64,000 nt of DNA, from the NCBI GenBank assembly GCA_963745975.1, contig CAVUZJ010000009.1:558001-622000 (forward strand), given 5' to 3'. The notes under the pieces were generated by a model that had not been told where the DNA came from, searched no databases, and was given only the letters and a program-made list of their open reading frames with translations. Shown piece after piece: positions 63,626 to 64,000 of the stretch. Both the position numbers and the translations under genes were made by a program. Numbering within the stretch: position 1 is the stretch's first letter; every line of letters begins with the position of its first letter. Origin of the DNA: JAKAWQ01 sp963745975. GTDB taxonomy: Bacteria; Pseudomonadota; Alphaproteobacteria; Acetobacterales; Acetobacteraceae.

Positions 63626-64000
63626 CATCGGCATCGTCGGCGCCGGCGCCTGGGGCACCGCGCTCGCGATCCTGTTCGCCCGCGCCGGACGGGAGGTCCG
63701 CCTCTGGGCGCGGGATCCGGCGCGGTGGACGGCGATCGCGGCGAGCCGGCAGAACCCGCGACTCCCGGGCGCGGCACTCCCCGCTTCGGTCATGCTTGCC
63801 GAGGATCCTTCCCTCCCTGAGGCCGAGGCTCTGCTCCTCGCCGTGCCGGTGCAGCACTTCCGCGACGTTGCCCGCGCGATCGTGCCTGCGGGGCGCCCAT
63901 TGATCGTCGCGGCGAAGGGCATGGAGGCCGGCACCGGGCTCTTGCCCCTCGAAATCCTGGCAGCGCTGCATCCGGGCGCCGCAAGCGCGGTCCTGACGGG
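63618..64000 (+). CDS. gpsA: Glycerol-3-phosphate dehydrogenase, NAD(P)+ (partial)
   Basis: The first 127 codons are present; the gene continues past the end of the window. The dinucleotide loop IGIVGAGAWGTALAILFARAG is intact, followed by LWARDPARW, LLAVPVQHFRDV and the conserved AKGMEAGTGLLPLEI. It makes sn-glycerol-3-phosphate for phospholipids. tsaD-rlmJ-gpsA order with gene overlaps is seen in related bacteria. ATG 63618 overlaps the rlmJ end. Confidence 0.94.
   Translation, partial: MNSIGIVGAGAWGTALAILFARAGREVRLWARDPARWTAIAASRQNPRLPGAALPASVMLAEDPSLPEAEALLLAVPVQHFRDVARAIVPAGRPLIVAAKGMEAGTGLLPLEILAALHPGAASAVLT

Overview
This 64 kb window comes from a very GC-rich alphaproteobacterial chromosome. 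The best guess is the Rhodospirillales/Acetobacterales group (an Acetobacteraceae-like organism). That inference rests on the gene order tolQRA-tolB-pal-cpoB-tilS-ftsH-folP-glmM-thiD, the hemY/mitofilin-like/hemD/hemC cluster facing tsaD-rlmJ-gpsA, the CarD-FdxA-S4-Suv3-like helicase block, and CCAGGGGC-type palindromic repeats. Most of the window is conserved housekeeping DNA. I see no phage, IS transposase, CRISPR array, rRNA or tRNA gene.

Layout. 0-6 kb: end of an OmpA-like gene, DoxX, methylmalonate-semialdehyde dehydrogenase, a SAM methyltransferase, a MarR/MFS efflux pair and an unusual dodecin. 6-12.4 kb: a vapBC toxin-antitoxin pair beside a very large serine/threonine-kinase-like/ATPase/histidine-kinase gene that is frameshifted near its 3' end. 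12.5-17 kb: thpR and a TesA-like esterase, divergent from a YbbA/YbbP-type ABC exporter, the start codons overlapping. 17-24.8 kb: Bax-inhibitor-like protein, CarD, ferredoxin, S4 protein and Suv3-like helicase, then HtpG. 24.8-33 kb: aminopeptidase, regulators, asd, Nudix, a FecR/DUF6600-type secreted protein and an orphan histidine kinase. 33.5-42.8 kb: yebC-ruvCAB-ybgC and the Tol-Pal envelope system. 42.8-49.4 kb: tilS, ftsH, folP, glmM, thiD. 49.4-57.7 kb: a sunset-domain-like secreted protein, an FAH-family hydrolase, xthA, a CoA-transferase and a Liv-type ABC importer with fused LivM-LivG. 57.7-64 kb: tetrapyrrole genes, tsaD, rlmJ and partial gpsA.

The most interesting material outside the genes is a set of four dispersed palindromic repeat families (A-D below). 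They sit in gene ends, often at convergent junctions. Several of them supply the stop codon or last codons of the neighbouring gene, and several carry intrinsic-terminator-like hairpins. Family B has long terminal inverted repeats and fills the gap between convergent stop codons at both of its sites, so it looks like a miniature mobile element recruited as a bidirectional gene boundary.

Two genes (ruvB and the large kinase) are interrupted by small frameshifts while the downstream reading frame stays perfectly conserved. In an essential-type locus such as ruvB this suggests either sequence errors or very recent mutations. All functional calls are from reading the sequence; no database search was run.
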